A stretch of 64,000 nt of DNA from Streptomyces piniterrae (GTDB lineage Bacteria > Actinomycetota > Actinomycetes > Streptomycetales > Streptomycetaceae): the NCBI RefSeq assembly GCF_005048155.1, contig NZ_SUMB01000009.1:248001-312000 (forward strand), given 5' to 3'. A program made the position numbers and the translations under genes. A model generated the notes under the pieces. That model ran no database searches and had not been told where the DNA came from. It was given only the letters and a program-made list of their open reading frames with translations. This document shows positions 8,357 through 16,915 of the stretch, in pieces. Position 1 is the first letter of the stretch. Each line of letters begins with the position of its first letter.

Positions 8357-9346
8357 ATGAGCAAGGCCAGTACGACGATCAACGAGGTGTACAACCACGC
8401 CGTGGCGGCTTCGGCCATCAGCGCGGCATGGGAGGTCGGCGTCTTCGACGCACTGCGCACGGAAGGCCCCCTGGACGCCGAGGCGTTCGCGGCCGAACGA
8501 GGACTGGACGCGCGCTCGATGCAGGAGCTGTTCCGTGCGCTGGCCGCGGCGGAGGTGGTCGAGCGGGAGGGCAGCAAGGTCCGGCCCGGCTCGAACTTCG
8601 ACGAGGCGGACCGCGCCAAGTCGCTGTTCCACTGGACGACACGGGGCTGCGGTGAGCTGTTCGCCACGCTCCCCGACCTGATCCGCGTGGAGAACCGCGA
8701 GGGCTCCTTCTACCGGCGCGACGCGGCGGCGATCAGCGTGGCCTGCCGTGAGATCAACGCCGAGTGGTGGGACCCGGTGTTCTGGCCGGTGGTGAGCGAG
8801 CTGGACTTCACGCACGTCGCCGACCTGGGCTGCGGCAGCGGCGAGCGGCTGATCAAGCTGGCCCGGTCCAGGGAAGGTGTGCGGGGCCTGGGCATCGACG
8901 CTGCCGACGGAGCCATCGAGGTCGCCACCAAGTCGGTGGCTGATGCGGGCCTGTCGGACCGCATCAGCATCACTCAGGGCGATGCCACGGCACTCGAACC
9001 CCGCCCGGAATACGCCGGGGTCGACCTGCTGACCTCGTTCATGATGGGCCACGACTTCTGGCCCCGCGCCGAAGCGGTCGCGTCGCTGCGCCGGATACGC
9101 GAGGTCTTCCCCGACCTGAAGCACTTCCTGCTCGCGGACGCGACGCGGACCACGGCGTACGCGGACACCGAGATGCCCGTGTTCAGCATGGCGTTCGAGT
9201 TCGCCCACGCGGTGATGGGTGACTACCTCCCCACCCTGGAGGAGTGGCGCCCGGTCTTCGAAGAGGCCGGCTGGCGTCTCGTGGGCGAGCACCCCATCTC
9301 CGTACCCGCGGAGAGCGTGATGTTCCACCTCGAACCGGTCCGCTGA
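8357..9346 (+). CDS. SAM-dependent methyltransferase with N-terminal winged-helix dimerisation region
   Basis: 329 residues from an ATG preceded by GAGGGG. A longer in-frame reading back to nt 8090 exists, but its sequence is not protein-like and overlaps the thioesterase. Residues ~1-90 have the winged-helix dimerisation layout of small-molecule O-methyltransferases (AWEVGVFDALRTEGP). The SAM-binding motif I is ADLGCGSGERL near residue 155, followed by GIDAADGAIEVA and QGDATALEP. It is last in the PKS-NRPS transcript and is followed by hairpins, so it most likely methylates the cluster's product or a precursor. The methylated atom cannot be told from sequence. Confidence 0.88.
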   Translation: MSKASTTINEVYNHAVAASAISAAWEVGVFDALRTEGPLDAEAFAAERGLDARSMQELFRALAAAEVVEREGSKVRPGSNFDEADRAKSLFHWTTRGCGELFATLPDLIRVENREGSFYRRDAAAISVACREINAEWWDPVFWPVVSELDFTHVADLGCGSGERLIKLARSREGVRGLGIDAADGAIEVATKSVADAGLSDRISITQGDATALEPRPEYAGVDLLTSFMMGHDFWPRAEAVASLRRIREVFPDLKHFLLADATRTTAYADTEMPVFSMAFEFAHAVMGDYLPTLEEWRPVFEEAGWRLVGEHPISVPAESVMFHLEPVR

Positions 9347-9360
9347 CCCGCCGCTGACCG

Positions 9361-9388
9361 CCGCCGTCCCGGCGCACCGGGACGGCGG
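9361..9388 (+). terminator. Hairpin after the methyltransferase
   Basis: A perfect 12-bp stem (CCGCCGTCCCGG with CCGGGACGGCGG) around a four-base loop, 14 bases after the methyltransferase stop. There is no T-tract, as is common in Streptomyces. Confidence 0.75.
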
Positions 9389-9414
9389 TCTCCTGTTCGG
9401 CAAGATCCCCCGGC

Positions 9415-9456
9415 CCTCCGGTCAGTGGCGACACACACTGGCCGGAGGACCTTTTT
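9415..9456 (+). terminator. Second terminator hairpin with T5 tract
   Basis: A 13-bp stem (CCTCCGGTCAGTG with CACTGGCCGGAGG, one G-T pair), eight-base loop, then TTTTT within a few bases. It lies between the convergent methyltransferase and msrB and marks the edge of the biosynthetic cluster. Confidence 0.8.
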
Positions 9457-9474
9457 GCCGCTACGTACAGCCGC

Positions 9475-9882
9475 TCACGCCTCGTCCGGAGCCAGTCGCA
9501 GCGAGATCGAGTTGATGCAGTACCGCTGGTCAGTCGGCGTCGGGTAGCCCTCGCCCGCGAAGACGTGCCCGAGGTGGGAACCACACTTGGCACAGCGCAC
9601 CTCGGTGCGGACCATGCCGTGGCTGCGGTCCTCGATGAGTTCGACGGCTGCGGAGTCCTTGGGGTCGTAGAAGGACGGCCAGCCGCAGTGGCTCTCGAAC
9701 TTGGTGTCGGAGCGGAAGAGTTCGGCGCCGCAGGCGCGGCAGGAGTAGACGCCCGCCGTCTTGGTGTCGGTGTATTCACCGGCGAAGGCGGGTTCGGTGC
9801 CGGCCTGGCGGAGTACCTGGTATTCCGCGGGGGTCAGCTCGGCGCGCCACTGCTCGTCGGGCTTGTCGATCTCGTACGGCAT
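9475..9882 (-). CDS. msrB: Peptide-methionine (R)-S-oxide reductase
   Basis: 135 residues, the normal MsrB length. The enzyme reduces methionine-R-sulfoxide in proteins. Two CxxC pairs (Cys48/51 and Cys97/100) are the zinc site, Cys122 in RYCINS is the catalytic residue, and HCGWPSF is a family signature. The start has GAGGAG eight bases upstream, overlapping the murC stop region. Only 16 bases separate it from murC, so the two are probably cotranscribed. Confidence 0.97.
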   Translation of the reverse strand: MPYEIDKPDEQWRAELTPAEYQVLRQAGTEPAFAGEYTDTKTAGVYSCRACGAELFRSDTKFESHCGWPSFYDPKDSAAVELIEDRSHGMVRTEVRCAKCGSHLGHVFAGEGYPTPTDQRYCINSISLRLAPDEA

Positions 9883-9898
9883 CTGGTGGCTCCTCAGC

Positions 9899-11299
9899 TC
9901 AGCGGTCGAGGCGGGTCAGGATCGCCGGGCCGAGGTCGGTGACATCGCCGGCGCCCATGGTGAGAACAAGGTCACCGGGCCTGGCCATTCCGGCGATGAC
10001 GTCCGGGATGGCGGCCTGGTCGCTCTCGGCGGTGACGTCGGCGCCGGCGGTGCGCGCGGCGTCGATGATCAAGGCGCTGGTGACGCCGGGGATCGGGTCC
10101 TCGCGGGCCGGGTAGATGTCCAGGACGACGGAGGCGTCGGCGAGGGCGAGGGCCTGGCCCATCTCCGCACCGAGCTCCTGGGTGCGGGAGAAGAGGTGGG
10201 GCTGGAAGACCACCAGAACCCGGGACGCCTCGTCCACGGCACCGCGGATGGCCTCCAGGTCGGCGGTCATCTCGGTGGGGTGGTGCGCGTAGGAGTCGAT
10301 GACCTGCACGCCGCCCGCCTCGCCCTTGAGCTGGAGGCGGCGCTTGACGCCGGTGTAGGTGCCGAGCGCCGAGGCGAGGTTGTGCGGCGGCAGGCCCAGG
10401 GCGACGCCGGCGGCGAGGGCGGCGACGGCGTTGTGGGCGTAGTGCCGGCCGGGGACGGAGACGGTGAAGGTGAGGATCTTGCCGCTGGTGAGCATGACGG
10501 TGACATCGCTGGTCAGGCCGCGCGGGTTGACCTTGAGGACACGGACGTCGGCGTCCTTGGACTCGCCGTAGGTGACGACCTCGATGTCGTACCGGCCGGA
10601 GATCTTGGCGGTCAGCTCGCGGGCCCCGGGGTGGTCGGCGGCGATGACGAGGGTGCCGCCGGGGCGGATCCGGCCGACGAAGGTCTCGAAGGACTCGTAG
10701 ATCTCGTCCATCGAGGCGTAGTTGGCGTGGTGGTCCAGCTCGACGTTGAGGACGATGGCGACCTCGGGCGCGTACTTGTGGAAGCTGCGGTCGCTCTCGT
10801 CGGCCTCGGCGACGAAGATCTCGCCGGCGCCGTGGTCGGCGTTGGAGCCCGGGGCGTCGAGGTCGCCGCCGATGGCGTAGGAGGGCTTGAGGCCGAGCGA
10901 GCCGAGGGAGACGGCGAGCATGGAGGTCGTCGTCGTCTTGCCGTGGGTGCCGGCCACGGCGATGGGGCGCAGGCCGTCCATGAGGGAGGCGAGTGCGTCG
11001 GAGCGGTGCACGACCGGGATGCCGCGCTCGTGGGCGGCGGCGAGCTCGGGGTTGTCGGAGCGGATCGCGGAAGAGACGACGACGCTGGTGGCGTCGGGGG
11101 CGAGGTGGTCGGCGGCGTGGCCGATGTGGACCGTGACGCCGAGGTCGCGCAGGGCCTGGGCGGTCGCGGAGTCCTTGGCGTCGCTGCCCGCCACCTGGGC
11201 GCCGCGCTGCGCGAGGATCTTGGCGATGCCCGACATGCCGGCTCCGCCGATACCGATGAAGTGCGGCCGGTCCATCGAGGCTGGGATGGCGGGTGCCAT
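9899..11299 (-). CDS. murC: UDP-N-acetylmuramate--L-alanine ligase
   Basis: 466 residues, full length. A cytoplasmic Mur ligase adding L-Ala to UDP-MurNAc, the first amino acid of the peptidoglycan stem. The N-terminal Rossmann motif GIGGAGMSGIA (residues ~16-26), the ATP P-loop GTHGKTTTTSM (~118-128) and EADESDRSF are all present. The start is an ATG with AGGGAGA eight bases upstream. msrB follows. Confidence 0.97.
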   Translation of the reverse strand: MAPAIPASMDRPHFIGIGGAGMSGIAKILAQRGAQVAGSDAKDSATAQALRDLGVTVHIGHAADHLAPDATSVVVSSAIRSDNPELAAAHERGIPVVHRSDALASLMDGLRPIAVAGTHGKTTTTSMLAVSLGSLGLKPSYAIGGDLDAPGSNADHGAGEIFVAEADESDRSFHKYAPEVAIVLNVELDHHANYASMDEIYESFETFVGRIRPGGTLVIAADHPGARELTAKISGRYDIEVVTYGESKDADVRVLKVNPRGLTSDVTVMLTSGKILTFTVSVPGRHYAHNAVAALAAGVALGLPPHNLASALGTYTGVKRRLQLKGEAGGVQVIDSYAHHPTEMTADLEAIRGAVDEASRVLVVFQPHLFSRTQELGAEMGQALALADASVVLDIYPAREDPIPGVTSALIIDAARTAGADVTAESDQAAIPDVIAGMARPGDLVLTMGAGDVTDLGPAILTRLDR

Positions 11300-11397
11300 G
11301 GGTGGGTCTCCCTGATCGTCGCGAGCGTGGTGCGGTCGAGCGTGCTGCCGTTGATGATTCTCGCACCCGGCACTGACAGCCTGCGCCGAGACGCCGC

Positions 11398-12039
11398 TCA
11401 GCGGCGGATCAGCCCCTGTCCGGTGGCGGCGGCGACCGCGGAGGTTCGGGAGTCGACACCCAGCTTGGAGTAAATATGGACGAGGTGGGACTTTACGGTT
11501 GCCTGGCTGAGGAAGAGCCGCTTGCTGATCTGGGCGTTGGACAGACCGTCGGCGACCAGCTGGAGGACTTCGGTCTCGCGGCGGGAGAGCGCGGTCGCGG
11601 GGGCGCGCATCCGGTCCATGAGGCGCAGCGCGATGGCGGGCGCGAGCGCGGACTTTCCGGCCGCCGCGGTCCGGACCGCGGCGGCGAGCTCCTCGGGCGG
11701 GGCGTCCTTGAGGAGGTAGCCGGTGGCGCCGGCCTCGATGGCGGCGAGGATGTCGGCGTCGGTGTCGTACGTGGTCAGGACCAGGACACGCGGGGCGCCC
11801 TCACGGGCGGTGATTGAGGCGGTGGCCTGGGAGCCCAGCATCCGGCCGCCGAATTGAAGGTCCATCAGGACCACGTCGACGTCGAGCTGCGCGGCGAGGG
11901 CGACGGCCTGTTCGGCGGTGGGGACGTCGGCGACGATCTCGAAGTCCGGTTCGGTCTCCAGGACGGCGCGCAGCCCGGCGCGTACGACGGGGTGATCGTC
12001 GGCGAGCAGCAGCCGGATGGGGGACTCCGGGACGGTCAC
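11398..12039 (-). CDS. NarL/FixJ-family response regulator
   Basis: 213 residues. The receiver domain has the acidic pair in LLADDHP, phospho-acceptor Asp60 (VVLMD) and the lysine in YLLKD. The C-terminal LuxR-type helix-turn-helix is LSRRETEVLQLVADGLS followed by ATVKSHLVHIYSKLGV. The start is a GTG overlapping the stop of the upstream kinase by four bases, giving translational coupling. The divergent ABC transporter at 13.6-15.3 kb is the likely target. Confidence 0.94.
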   Translation of the reverse strand: MTVPESPIRLLLADDHPVVRAGLRAVLETEPDFEIVADVPTAEQAVALAAQLDVDVVLMDLQFGGRMLGSQATASITAREGAPRVLVLTTYDTDADILAAIEAGATGYLLKDAPPEELAAAVRTAAAGKSALAPAIALRLMDRMRAPATALSRRETEVLQLVADGLSNAQISKRLFLSQATVKSHLVHIYSKLGVDSRTSAVAAATGQGLIRR

Positions 12040-13280
12040 GGGGCGGCCTCCGGGGTGGCGGCGGGGCACGGCAGGGTGACGGCGACGGCGGTGCCCTCGC
12101 CGGGGGCGGATTCGACGACGAGGGTGCCCTGGAGGGCGCGGGCCCGGGCGCGCATCGCGGCCAGGCCGAAGCCGGTGCCGGGGACGGCCGCCGAGCCGGG
12201 TCCTGTGGCCTCGGCCGGGAGGAAGCCGGCGCCGTCGTCGACGACGTCCAGGGCGACCTCGGTGTCCATGTAGCTGAGGGTCAGTTCGACGCGGTCGGCG
12301 GCGGCGTGCTGGACGGTGTTGGCGAGCGCGGACTGGGCGATGCGCAGCAGGGCGACCTCGTGCGGGGTGGGCAGTTCGGTGGGGGCGCCGGAGACCTGGC
12401 AGTGCACGGCGAGGCCCGAGGAGCGGGCGGTGGTGGCGCAGAGCCGTTCCAGGGCGGCGGGCAGCGAGCCGGCTTCCAGGTCGGGCGGGGTGAGCGCGCG
12501 GACGAAGCGGCGGGCCTCGGCGAGGTTGTCGACGGCGGCCGTGCGGGCGTGCCGGACGTGGCCCAGGGCCGTCTCCGGCCGCTCCGGTATGGCCCGTTCG
12601 GCGGCCCGCAGCAGCAGCTGGATGCTGGAGAGGCCCTGCGCGAGGGTGTCGTGGATCTCGCGGGCCAGCCGCTCGCGCTCGGCGAGGACACCGGCGGCGT
12701 GTTCCGCGGCGGCCAGGTCGCTGCGGGCCGCGGTCAGCTCCTCGATGAGGCGGCGGCGCTGTTCGCTCTCCCGGTAGAGCGCCTGGTAGCCGAGGACGAC
12801 GGCGACCGCGACGCCCGCGCCCAGGAAGGGGCCGATGACCGTGCCGACGGTGAGGGTGTGGGTGTGCCAGCCGAATCCGGCGATGGCGACGACCGTGGTG
12901 GCGGCGACGGCGGGCAGCGCCCCACGGGTCGGCAGCAGATGCAGCTGGACGAAGAAGAGCGGGAAGGCCAGCCAGATGCCGTCGGGGGTGAGGGCGAGCA
13001 GCACCATCCAGACGAGGGCCACGGCCGCGAGCCAGAGGGCGGCGGCGGAGGTGGAGGTGCGCAGGCGGGGCATCGAGGGGCCGGCGGCGTAGAGGGCGAA
13101 GAGCGCGGCGGCGGTGGTGAGGACGGCGGGCGCGTCCGGGGCGTGGCCGGCGACCGCCCGTACGGCGGCGAGCGTGAGCAGGGCGGCCACCATCAGATGG
13201 AGGCACATGCGCAGCACCCGCAGGACGGGGGTGAGGGAGTGATCGTTCACGGCTTCTTCGGTCACGGCGTCATCGGCCAT
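12036..13280 (-). CDS. Membrane sensor histidine kinase (HisKA_3 type)
   Basis: 414 residues from the chosen ATG. An in-frame GTG at 13349 would add 23 residues of repeated R-A-V-P, and neither start has a convincing ribosome-binding site. About five or six hydrophobic segments fill residues ~20-165. A short coiled linker follows, then the phosphorylated His in LAREIHDTLAQG, and the ATPase domain with VDDGAGF and GTGFGLAAM. It should phosphorylate the coupled response regulator. The membrane-embedded sensor with almost no extracellular loop suggests membrane sensing of cell-envelope stress, which is inference. Confidence 0.92.
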   Translation of the reverse strand: MADDAVTEEAVNDHSLTPVLRVLRMCLHLMVAALLTLAAVRAVAGHAPDAPAVLTTAAALFALYAAGPSMPRLRTSTSAAALWLAAVALVWMVLLALTPDGIWLAFPLFFVQLHLLPTRGALPAVAATTVVAIAGFGWHTHTLTVGTVIGPFLGAGVAVAVVLGYQALYRESEQRRRLIEELTAARSDLAAAEHAAGVLAERERLAREIHDTLAQGLSSIQLLLRAAERAIPERPETALGHVRHARTAAVDNLAEARRFVRALTPPDLEAGSLPAALERLCATTARSSGLAVHCQVSGAPTELPTPHEVALLRIAQSALANTVQHAAADRVELTLSYMDTEVALDVVDDGAGFLPAEATGPGSAAVPGTGFGLAAMRARARALQGTLVVESAPGEGTAVAVTLPCPAATPEAAP

Positions 13281-13558
13281 TGCTGGTTCGGGCACTGCTC
13301 GTTCCGGTACTGCTCGTCGAGGCAGTTCCGGAACCGCCCGTCGAGGCACTGCTCGCCCGGACAGCGGTGGTCGCTGTTCTCCGGCCCGGATTCCCCAGGT
13401 TAAGCGCCCGCCCCCGCCCCGGCATCAATCAAAAGGTGGAAGCCGGGCTGCATCTTTCGACAGCGATCAACCACTCCTGGGCGCGATGCGCGGGGCCCCG
13501 GCGGCAGGCGACGGTGGATCCAGCTGCCGGGCAGTGGGCCCGGCGCACGGAGCCGAGG

Positions 13559-14650
13559 ATGGCCGCGCCTGTGTTCGTCGCCTGGAGAGACCTGAGATTC
13601 GCCAAGGGCAGGTTCGCCCTGATGGGGACCGTCATCGTGCTGATCACGGTGCTGGTGGGTCTGCTGTCGGGGCTGACCGCCGGCCTGGGCCGGGAGAACA
13701 CCTCCGCGATCACCTCGCTGCCCGCCGACCACCTGGTGTTCTCGGCCCCCGCCGAGGGCGGCGCCGTCGCGTTCACCGATTCGCGGCTGCCGGAAGGGAC
13801 CGTGCGGGACTGGGCGCGGGTGCCGGGCGTACGGCGGGCCGAGCCGCTGGGGATCGCCACGACGAAGGCGGCGGCGGGCGCCCGTACGGCGGCGCTGTCC
13901 GTGTTCGGTGTGCGCTCCGGGTCGCCCCTGGCGCCGGGCGCCGGGCCGGTCGGGGACGGCACGGCGGTGCTGTCCGCGAAGGCCGCCGCGTCCCTCGGCG
14001 TAGGGGCCGGCGACACGCTCGCGCTGGGCGGCCGTGAAGTGCGGGTCGCGGCGGTCTCGGGCACGGCGATGTACAGCCATACGCCGGTGGTCTGGACGTC
14101 GCTGGGCGACTGGCGGAAGCTGGCCGGCGGGCCCGGCGGCTCCGGGGGCGCGACGGTGCTCGCCCTGTCCACCACCGCCGCGGCCGATCTGGCCGCCGCC
14201 GACAAGCGGCTGGGCACCCGCACGGTCACCACGGACGACGCCCTCAAGGCCATCGGCTCGTACACCGCCGAGAACGGTTCGCTCCAGCTGATGCGCGGCT
14301 TTCTGTTCGCCATCTCCGCGCTGGTCATCGGCGCCTTCTTCACCGTGTGGACGATTCAGCGCGGCGGCGATGTCGCGGTCCTGAAGGCGCTGGGCGCCTC
14401 CACCGGCTCGCTGCTGCGGGACGCGCTCGGCCAGGCGGTCGTCCTGCTGGTGATCGGTACGGGCCTCGGCACCGCCGTCGCGGCCGGGGTGGGCGCCGGG
14501 GTGAGCGGCACCGTGCCGTTCGTACTGGACCCGTCCACCGTGCTGGTGCCCGCTCTGATCATGATCGCGCTGGGTGCCGTCGGCGCCGCGCTGTCCATCC
14601 GCCGCATCACGTCCGTCGACCCGCTGACCGCCCTGGGGAGCGCCCGATGA
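13559..14650 (+). CDS. ABC transporter permease (FtsX/MacB-like)
   Basis: 363 residues. One N-terminal transmembrane helix (residues ~20-40) is followed by a ~200-residue extracytoplasmic MacB-like domain (SVFGVRSGSPL, LGVGAGDTLALGG) and three C-terminal helices with the FtsX signature ALGAS after residue ~270. The ATG was chosen because the helix follows it directly. GAGG lies immediately before it, so the spacing is poor and the GTG at 13514 is possible. The stop overlaps the ATPase start (ATGA). It diverges from the histidine kinase gene. Confidence 0.9.
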   Translation: MAAPVFVAWRDLRFAKGRFALMGTVIVLITVLVGLLSGLTAGLGRENTSAITSLPADHLVFSAPAEGGAVAFTDSRLPEGTVRDWARVPGVRRAEPLGIATTKAAAGARTAALSVFGVRSGSPLAPGAGPVGDGTAVLSAKAAASLGVGAGDTLALGGREVRVAAVSGTAMYSHTPVVWTSLGDWRKLAGGPGGSGGATVLALSTTAAADLAAADKRLGTRTVTTDDALKAIGSYTAENGSLQLMRGFLFAISALVIGAFFTVWTIQRGGDVAVLKALGASTGSLLRDALGQAVVLLVIGTGLGTAVAAGVGAGVSGTVPFVLDPSTVLVPALIMIALGAVGAALSIRRITSVDPLTALGSAR

Positions 14651-15333
14651 GCCTCGAACTGACCGATGTCACCCTCACCTATCCCGATGGCGGCGCCCGG
14701 CTGACCGCGCTGGACGCGGTCTCGCTGACCGTGCCGGCGGGCTGCGTCACCGCGGTGGTCGGCCCGTCCGGATCCGGCAAGTCCAGCCTGCTGGCGGTGG
14801 CCGCGACGCTGATCGCCCCGGACGGCGGGCGGGTGGTGGTCGACGGTACGGACACCGCAGGGATGAGCCGCGCCGAGCTGACCCGGCTGCGCCGCACCAC
14901 GATCGGCACCGTCTTCCAGCAGCCGAACCTGCTGCCGTCCCTGACGGCCGCCGAGCAGCTCCAGGTCATGGCGCACCTGGACGGCCGCTCGCCCCGTAAG
15001 GCCAGGGCGCGGGCGCTGGAGCTGCTGGCGGCGGTCGGTCTGGACGGTCTGGCCGGCCGCCGGCCGCACCAGCTGTCCGGCGGGCAGCGGCAGCGGATCA
15101 ATATCGCGCGGGCGCTGATGAACGATCCGGCCGTCCTGCTGGTGGACGAGCCGACCAGCGCGCTGGACCACGAGCGGGGCGCGGCGGTGCTGGATCTGCT
15201 GACCACGCTCACGCACCAGCGCGCCACCGCGACGGTGCTGGTCACGCACGACCGCTCGCATCTGGACGCGGTGGACGAGGCCGCCGAGATGCGGGACGGG
15301 CGGCTGCGTCCGCGGATGGTCGCGAGCCTGTGA
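14647..15333 (+). CDS. ABC transporter ATP-binding protein (MacB/LolD-like)
   Basis: 228 residues with Walker A GPSGSGKSS (residues ~39-47), Q-loop in TVFQQPNLLPSL, signature LSGGQRQ, Walker B VLLVDEPTSALD and H-loop VTHDR. It pairs with the overlapping FtsX-like permease. Such pairs usually work in export, lipoprotein release or antibiotic resistance rather than nutrient uptake. Confidence 0.95.
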   Translation: MSLELTDVTLTYPDGGARLTALDAVSLTVPAGCVTAVVGPSGSGKSSLLAVAATLIAPDGGRVVVDGTDTAGMSRAELTRLRRTTIGTVFQQPNLLPSLTAAEQLQVMAHLDGRSPRKARARALELLAAVGLDGLAGRRPHQLSGGQRQRINIARALMNDPAVLLVDEPTSALDHERGAAVLDLLTTLTHQRATATVLVTHDRSHLDAVDEAAEMRDGRLRPRMVASL

Positions 15334-15402
15334 GGCGTGCGTACGCCGTCCGGGTGGGCGGCCGTCCCGTCGGGTGGGCGCCCCGTCCGCCGGGCGGCCA
15401 GC

Positions 15403-15870
15403 TCAGCTCCCGCCGGCGTCCTGCGGCCGGTCGTCGGCCGCGTGCGAGAAGAGTTTGAGGACCGGCACGCCGACCTTGTGGCGGGCGCGGGAGGCCCAGT
15501 CGCGGTGGAAGAACTCCTCGACGAAGTGCGGGGTGGTCAGCACGATCACCTCGTCGGCCTTCGTCTGCTCGACGACGGACTTCAGCAGGTCGATCGGGTG
15601 CTCCTCGACGACCTGCCCGATGGCCTCGGCGCCCTTGGCGCGCAGCGCGGCGAGGGTCTGGGAGAGGGCGCGGTCGGCGAGCGGTCCCGAGGGTTCCGCG
15701 CCCTCGCGCACGGCGTCGTCGAACTCGCCGAGCGCGACGTCGTCGATCGCCCGCAGCAGGATGTCCTGCTTGCCGCGCGGCTGCATGAGGACGACGAAGG
15801 AGGTCGGGTCGTCGCCGTGCAGCGTGCTCACGAACTCCACGTCGGCGGGCGTCAGGGGCTTCTCGATCAT
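15403..15870 (-). CDS. Conserved hypothetical protein, alpha/beta nucleotide-binding-like fold
   Basis: 155 residues from ATG (MIEKPLTPADVEF); a longer in-frame start at 15945 gives an Arg-rich, poorly protein-like extension. The pattern of strands and helices (SFVVLMQP, ILLRAIDDV, VIVLTTPHFVEEFFHRDW, VPVLKLFSH) recalls universal-stress-type or host-attachment-like proteins, but no catalytic motif is evident. It is transcribed alone. Function unknown. Confidence 0.7.
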   Translation of the reverse strand: MIEKPLTPADVEFVSTLHGDDPTSFVVLMQPRGKQDILLRAIDDVALGEFDDAVREGAEPSGPLADRALSQTLAALRAKGAEAIGQVVEEHPIDLLKSVVEQTKADEVIVLTTPHFVEEFFHRDWASRARHKVGVPVLKLFSHAADDRPQDAGGS

Positions 15871-16026
15871 CAATACGCTCGTGAACACGACGGGCGCCCT
15901 TCTCCTCTTCCGGGCGTCACGTGGCGCGGCGCCCACAGAAACCATCCTGCCCCGTCGCCACTCGGGGCCTGTTGGCCTTAAGTGTGCCCAACGGAAGCTA
16001 AGCGGAACGGGTAATTCCGTTGATAT

Positions 16027-16848
16027 TCAGGACCGACGGTAGCGGGTGAACAGAAACCCGGCCTCCTCCAGCACGGAGACCAGGGCGAAGCGCTCGGGAA
16101 CCGCAACGGCGGGACCGTTCATGACCCGCGGCGCGTCACCGACAGCAACGACCGGAGCCAGCGACAGACACATCTCGTCCAGCGCCCCGGCCGCCGCGAA
16201 CTGCCCCAGCAGCTTCGGGCCGCCCTCGGTGAGCAGCCGGGTGTGCCCCCGTTCCGCCAGCGTCGGCGCCACCCGCTCCGGATCGACGCCGAGGCCCTCG
16301 CCCGCGAACAGCACCTCGACACCCGCCGCGCGGGCCTCGCGCACCCGGTCGGCGGGGGCGCCCGCGCCGGTCAGCACCAGGGTGGGGACCAGCGGCGCGG
16401 CGAACAGCGGCAGGCTGAAATCCAGCCCCAGGCCGGCCGTCACCACCACGATGGCGGGGGCCGGACCCTGCCCCGCCGCGGCCCGCCGGGCGGCGAACGC
16501 CTCGCGGGCGCGAGCCGGCCGGTACCCCTCCTGGCGGACCGTTTCCGCCCCGACCACCACCGCGTCCGCGAGACCCCGCAGCACACCGAAGATCCGCATG
16601 TCCGCGTCGCTGGAGAGCGGCTGCGAGCGGCCCTCGTGATGGGCCGCGCCGTCCATGGAGGAGACCATGTTCGCGCGCAGCCACCCGGTGCGCCCCGCCC
16701 GCACCGGATCGTCCGCCTCCGGATATCCGTACGCGTCGGCCAGCTCCTCCAGCGTCCACTCGCGGTCCACGGAGTCGGGGACCGCTACCGGGCTCGCGGT
16801 GTCAGGGGCGGGCAGGGACGGGGCGGAATGGGGGAACAGGCGTCGCAT
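16027..16848 (-). CDS. Pyrimidine reductase family protein (RibD C-terminal domain)
   Basis: 273 residues. A stand-alone RibD_C/dihydrofolate-reductase-like fold: RANMVSSMDGA, DADMRIFGVLRGLADAVVVGAETVRQ (two adjoining motifs), TEGGPKLLG and FLFTRYR near the end are diagnostic. Family members reduce the ribose of a deaminated riboflavin precursor or related substrates with NADPH. No deaminase domain is fused, so the real substrate is uncertain. The ATG start lies 67 bases from the divergent zapE-like gene. Confidence 0.85.
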   Translation of the reverse strand: MRRLFPHSAPSLPAPDTASPVAVPDSVDREWTLEELADAYGYPEADDPVRAGRTGWLRANMVSSMDGAAHHEGRSQPLSSDADMRIFGVLRGLADAVVVGAETVRQEGYRPARAREAFAARRAAAGQGPAPAIVVVTAGLGLDFSLPLFAAPLVPTLVLTGAGAPADRVREARAAGVEVLFAGEGLGVDPERVAPTLAERGHTRLLTEGGPKLLGQFAAAGALDEMCLSLAPVVAVGDAPRVMNGPAVAVPERFALVSVLEEAGFLFTRYRRS

Positions 16849-16901
16849 GGCGGCAGTGTGACATGGCTCGCTCGCCTGACCACTCGGTGTCGCACAGCGA
16901 C

Positions 16902-16907
16902 TAGGCT
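16902..16907 (+). promoter_or_regulatory. -10 hexamer TAGGCT for a leaderless zapE-like transcript
   Basis: TAGGCT ends eight bases before the GTG start, and no ribosome-binding site is visible, the usual arrangement of a leaderless Streptomyces mRNA. Confidence 0.6.
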
Positions 16908-16915
16908 GGACGGCT

